Shown: piece by piece, positions 30,180 to 32,290 of the stretch
How positions within the stretch are numbered: position 1 is the stretch's first letter
Layout of the letters: the number at the start of each line of letters is the position of its first letter
DNA from: Anaerolineaceae bacterium UBA2274
GTDB lineage: Bacteria; Chloroflexota; Anaerolineae; Anaerolineales; Anaerolineaceae
Assembly (NCBI GenBank): GCA_002347705.1
Contig: DDWY01000026.1
Location: 1 to 32,290, forward strand
Direction: 5' to 3'
Length of the DNA: 32,290 nucleotides
Notes under the pieces: model-generated
Seen by the model: the letters and a program-made list of their open reading frames with translations, nothing else
Database searches by the model: none
What the model was told of the DNA's origin: nothing
Program-made: the position numbers and the translations under genes

Positions 30180-31622
30180 ATGGACCCAATCAAAGTTTTA
30201 TTTGCTTCAGCAGAAGCAGCTCCCTTTGCCAAAGTTGGCGGATTGGGGGATGTTTCTGGTGCCCTCCCTCCGGCTCTTAAGGATCTGGCCGCCGGAGGTC
30301 TCGATATCCGCCTGATTATGCCTTTTCATGCCGAGGTAAAGAAGAAGAATCCCCCCCACCGCCTGATCGGAAATTTTTCTTTTGAAGCAAATGGACGATC
30401 AATTGCCACAGATTTATACGTCAGCGAGATAAGCGGCGTACCTGTGTATCTCCTGGACAATGAATTTATCAACCACGACTCCCCCGTTTATCATGGTGAC
30501 TGGATGCTGGATGGAATGAAGTATGCCACATTCTCTTTGGCGCTGCTGGAAGCTTTGCGTTACCTTGATTGGAAGATCGACCTGCTGCACGCCAACGACT
30601 GGCATACTGCCCTTTCAGTCTTTGCTTTGAAGACAATTTACGCGGATGATCCATTTTTTGACGGTATCAAAACGATCCTTTCAGTTCACAATTTGCCGTT
30701 TAATGGCTGGGGATCCCAGGAAGCCATGAGTGCGCTCGGGTTCGAACCCAGCAGTGATCCTGATCTGCCTGATTGGGCAAAATATACCCCCCTTCCTCTG
30801 GGTCTATCCGCTGCAGATCAAGTTATTACCGTTTCCCCAAATTACGCTCAGGAGATCCTGACGCCTGAATTTGGTTGCGGAATTGAAAGTTACTTGCAAA
30901 AGCACTCAGACAAAGTTATCGGGATCTTGAATGGCATCGATGAATCCAAATGGGATCCAGCCACTGATAAAGCCATTTCAAGTAATTTCAGCCTCGACAA
31001 CATTGAGGGAAAATTCAAAAACAAACTTGACCTGCAAAAGGCCCTTGGCTTTGAAGTGAACGTTGATATCCCCCTGCTTACAACGGTAAGCAGGCTCGAT
31101 CGCCAAAAAGGTATCCACAGTATTCTAAATATTCTTCCAACGCTCATCGATCAACCATGGCAATTTGCACTTTTGGGCACGGGTGATCCGGAACTTGAGC
31201 GCCTGGCGAATGAACTCAGCGCTCATTACCCCACCAGGATTGCCTGCATCATCAAATATGACGACGTTATAGCCCGAATGCTATACGCAAGTGGCGATAT
31301 GTTTCTGATGCCAAGTCTTTACGAGCCCTGTGGGCTTTCACAAATGTTCGCCATGCGCTATGGAAATCTTCCAGTTGCAACCAGTACCGGTGGCCTGGTA
31401 GACTCCATCCTCGATTATTCCGACGACCCAAGTTTTGCTACCGGTTTCCTCTACGCGGAAAAGAACGAAACCGGTTTAGGGCAGGCACTAAAGCTAGCTT
31501 TGAAGGTCTTTGAGGATAAAACTTCCTGGGCAATTATGCGGCGCAACGCTATGAAGGCGCAATTCTCATGGAAACTTTCCGCAGGTAATTATCTGGACGT
31601 CTACCGTAAACTCCTGGCTTAG
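30180..31622 (+). CDS. glgA: Glycogen synthase (ADP-glucose type)
   Basis: GT5 glycosyltransferase that extends alpha-1,4-glucan. The 480-residue length is normal. Sites: KVGGLGDVSGALPPAL (ADP-glucose loop, 18-33), LHANDWHTALSVFALK, LSVHNLPFNGWG, NGIDESKWDPATD, TVSRLDRQKGI (about 303), and EPCGLSQMFAMRYGNLPVATSTGGLVDS, which holds the catalytic Glu. ATG 30180 follows TTAGAGG. With malQ directly after, and a starch-binding-like lipoprotein elsewhere in the window, glycogen storage and alpha-glucan handling are likely. Confidence 0.97.
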   Translation: MDPIKVLFASAEAAPFAKVGGLGDVSGALPPALKDLAAGGLDIRLIMPFHAEVKKKNPPHRLIGNFSFEANGRSIATDLYVSEISGVPVYLLDNEFINHDSPVYHGDWMLDGMKYATFSLALLEALRYLDWKIDLLHANDWHTALSVFALKTIYADDPFFDGIKTILSVHNLPFNGWGSQEAMSALGFEPSSDPDLPDWAKYTPLPLGLSAADQVITVSPNYAQEILTPEFGCGIESYLQKHSDKVIGILNGIDESKWDPATDKAISSNFSLDNIEGKFKNKLDLQKALGFEVNVDIPLLTTVSRLDRQKGIHSILNILPTLIDQPWQFALLGTGDPELERLANELSAHYPTRIACIIKYDDVIARMLYASGDMFLMPSLYEPCGLSQMFAMRYGNLPVATSTGGLVDSILDYSDDPSFATGFLYAEKNETGLGQALKLALKVFEDKTSWAIMRRNAMKAQFSWKLSAGNYLDVYRKLLA

Positions 31623-31646
31623 CCAGTTTCTGAAAGGTTCTTCTTT

Positions 31647-32290
31647 ATGAAACTTGAACGATCATCGGGCATCTTACTCCACCCAACAAGTCTACCCAGT
31701 CCGGATGGAATTGGCGACTTAGGTCCGGAAGCTTATCGTTGGATTGACTTTCTGCATGCTTCAGGGACGCAACTATGGCAAATTTTGCCGCTCGGACCAA
31801 CTGGATACGGCGATTCACCCTATCAATGCTTCTCGGCTTTTGCCGGTAATCCCTTCCTGGTCAGTCCGCTGCTTCTTTTGGAATCCGGCTTACTTAGCAG
31901 CTCCGATTTGCGTCAAAGACCAGAATTCCCGGAGACCTCCGTAGACTTCGGACCGGTAATACAGTGGAAGAATCACCTTTTGGATGTAGCTTACGCGAAC
32001 TATCTGCGCTTAAATCCAACCGACATCTCTGATCAATTCAAGCGATACCAGCAAGAAAACTCCCGTTGGCTTGATGATTACGGTCTGTTTATGGCAATCA
32101 AGGAATCACAAGGCGGGCAGCCTTGGTCTGCCTGGCCAGAAGCCCTGAAATTCCGTGATCCATCGGCCATGGATCGAGTCCGCACTGAGTTGGCAACTCT
32201 CATCGAAAAGGTAAAGTTCAGCCAATTCCTGTTCCATCAACAATGGCAAAACCTGAAGAATTACGCCCACTCAAAGGGGATCCAAATCAT
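31647..32290 (+). CDS. malQ: 4-alpha-glucanotransferase, N-terminal part (cut by window edge)
   Basis: GH77 enzyme that transfers maltooligosaccharide segments between glucans. 214 codons are visible before the right edge. The opening SSGILLHPTSLPSPDGIGDLG and TQLWQILPLGPTGYGDSPYQCFSAFAGNPFLVSP are clear GH77 marks, followed by YGLFMAIKESQGGQPWSAWPEALKFRD and FLFHQQWQNLKNYAHSKGI. Catalytic acids lie beyond the edge. ATG 31647 follows GAAAGG, 24 bp after glgA, so the two form an operon. Confidence 0.95.
   Translation, partial: MKLERSSGILLHPTSLPSPDGIGDLGPEAYRWIDFLHASGTQLWQILPLGPTGYGDSPYQCFSAFAGNPFLVSPLLLLESGLLSSSDLRQRPEFPETSVDFGPVIQWKNHLLDVAYANYLRLNPTDISDQFKRYQQENSRWLDDYGLFMAIKESQGGQPWSAWPEALKFRDPSAMDRVRTELATLIEKVKFSQFLFHQQWQNLKNYAHSKGIQI

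Overview
The window looks like chromosome from an anaerobic, amino-acid-fermenting bacterium. The best guess is Chloroflexota, class Anaerolineae. That is inference from the gene mix: a lysine-fermentation operon, ATP-type PEP carboxykinase, an Asp-type MurA, an undecaprenol-kinase-type DgkA, and several short proteins I associate with Anaerolineae. No rRNA or other decisive marker is present.

Left end (1-3852, minus strand): a lysine-fermentation operon in the order kal, kce, kdd, kamA, running off the left edge. Its leader carries a recognisable lysine riboswitch followed directly by an intrinsic terminator. The aptamer's closing stem appears to overlap the terminator's 5' arm, the geometry of a ligand-induced (ON) switch, which suits a catabolic operon.

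3853-6197: a small unknown gene whose -10 box abuts a four-run G-rich tract; a Nudix hydrolase pseudogene with three in-frame stops but an otherwise intact 168-codon frame; and a complete tyrosine recombinase.

6249-18755 (plus strand): a two-subunit Fe-S/FAD amine or amino-acid dehydrogenase; a Rel (p)ppGpp enzyme with an unusual hydrolase motif; then a close-packed set of a small acidic Cys protein, an unknown protein, an Asp23-family protein, nusB, a large multidomain lipoprotein, pckA and murA.

18784-21210: trxA and dgkA (minus), tRNA-Gly(CCC) (plus), a deleted IS200/IS605-type remnant, and a GNAT-like gene (minus).

21286-25503: efp with a Cys-rich small gene, and ftsH (plus), converging on miaA and a yraN-type gene (minus).

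25504-27000: an A/T-rich island with a TIR/deoxyribosyltransferase-like protein (possible defence effector) and an IS3-type transposase stub.

27001-32290 (plus): cinA with a degenerate C-terminal domain, an amidohydrolase-CYTH fusion, glgA, and the start of malQ (cut by the right edge).

The strongest leads are the lysine-induced riboswitch on a fermentation operon, the amidohydrolase-CYTH fusion, the TIR/NDT-like island protein, and the Rel hydrolase-site substitution.
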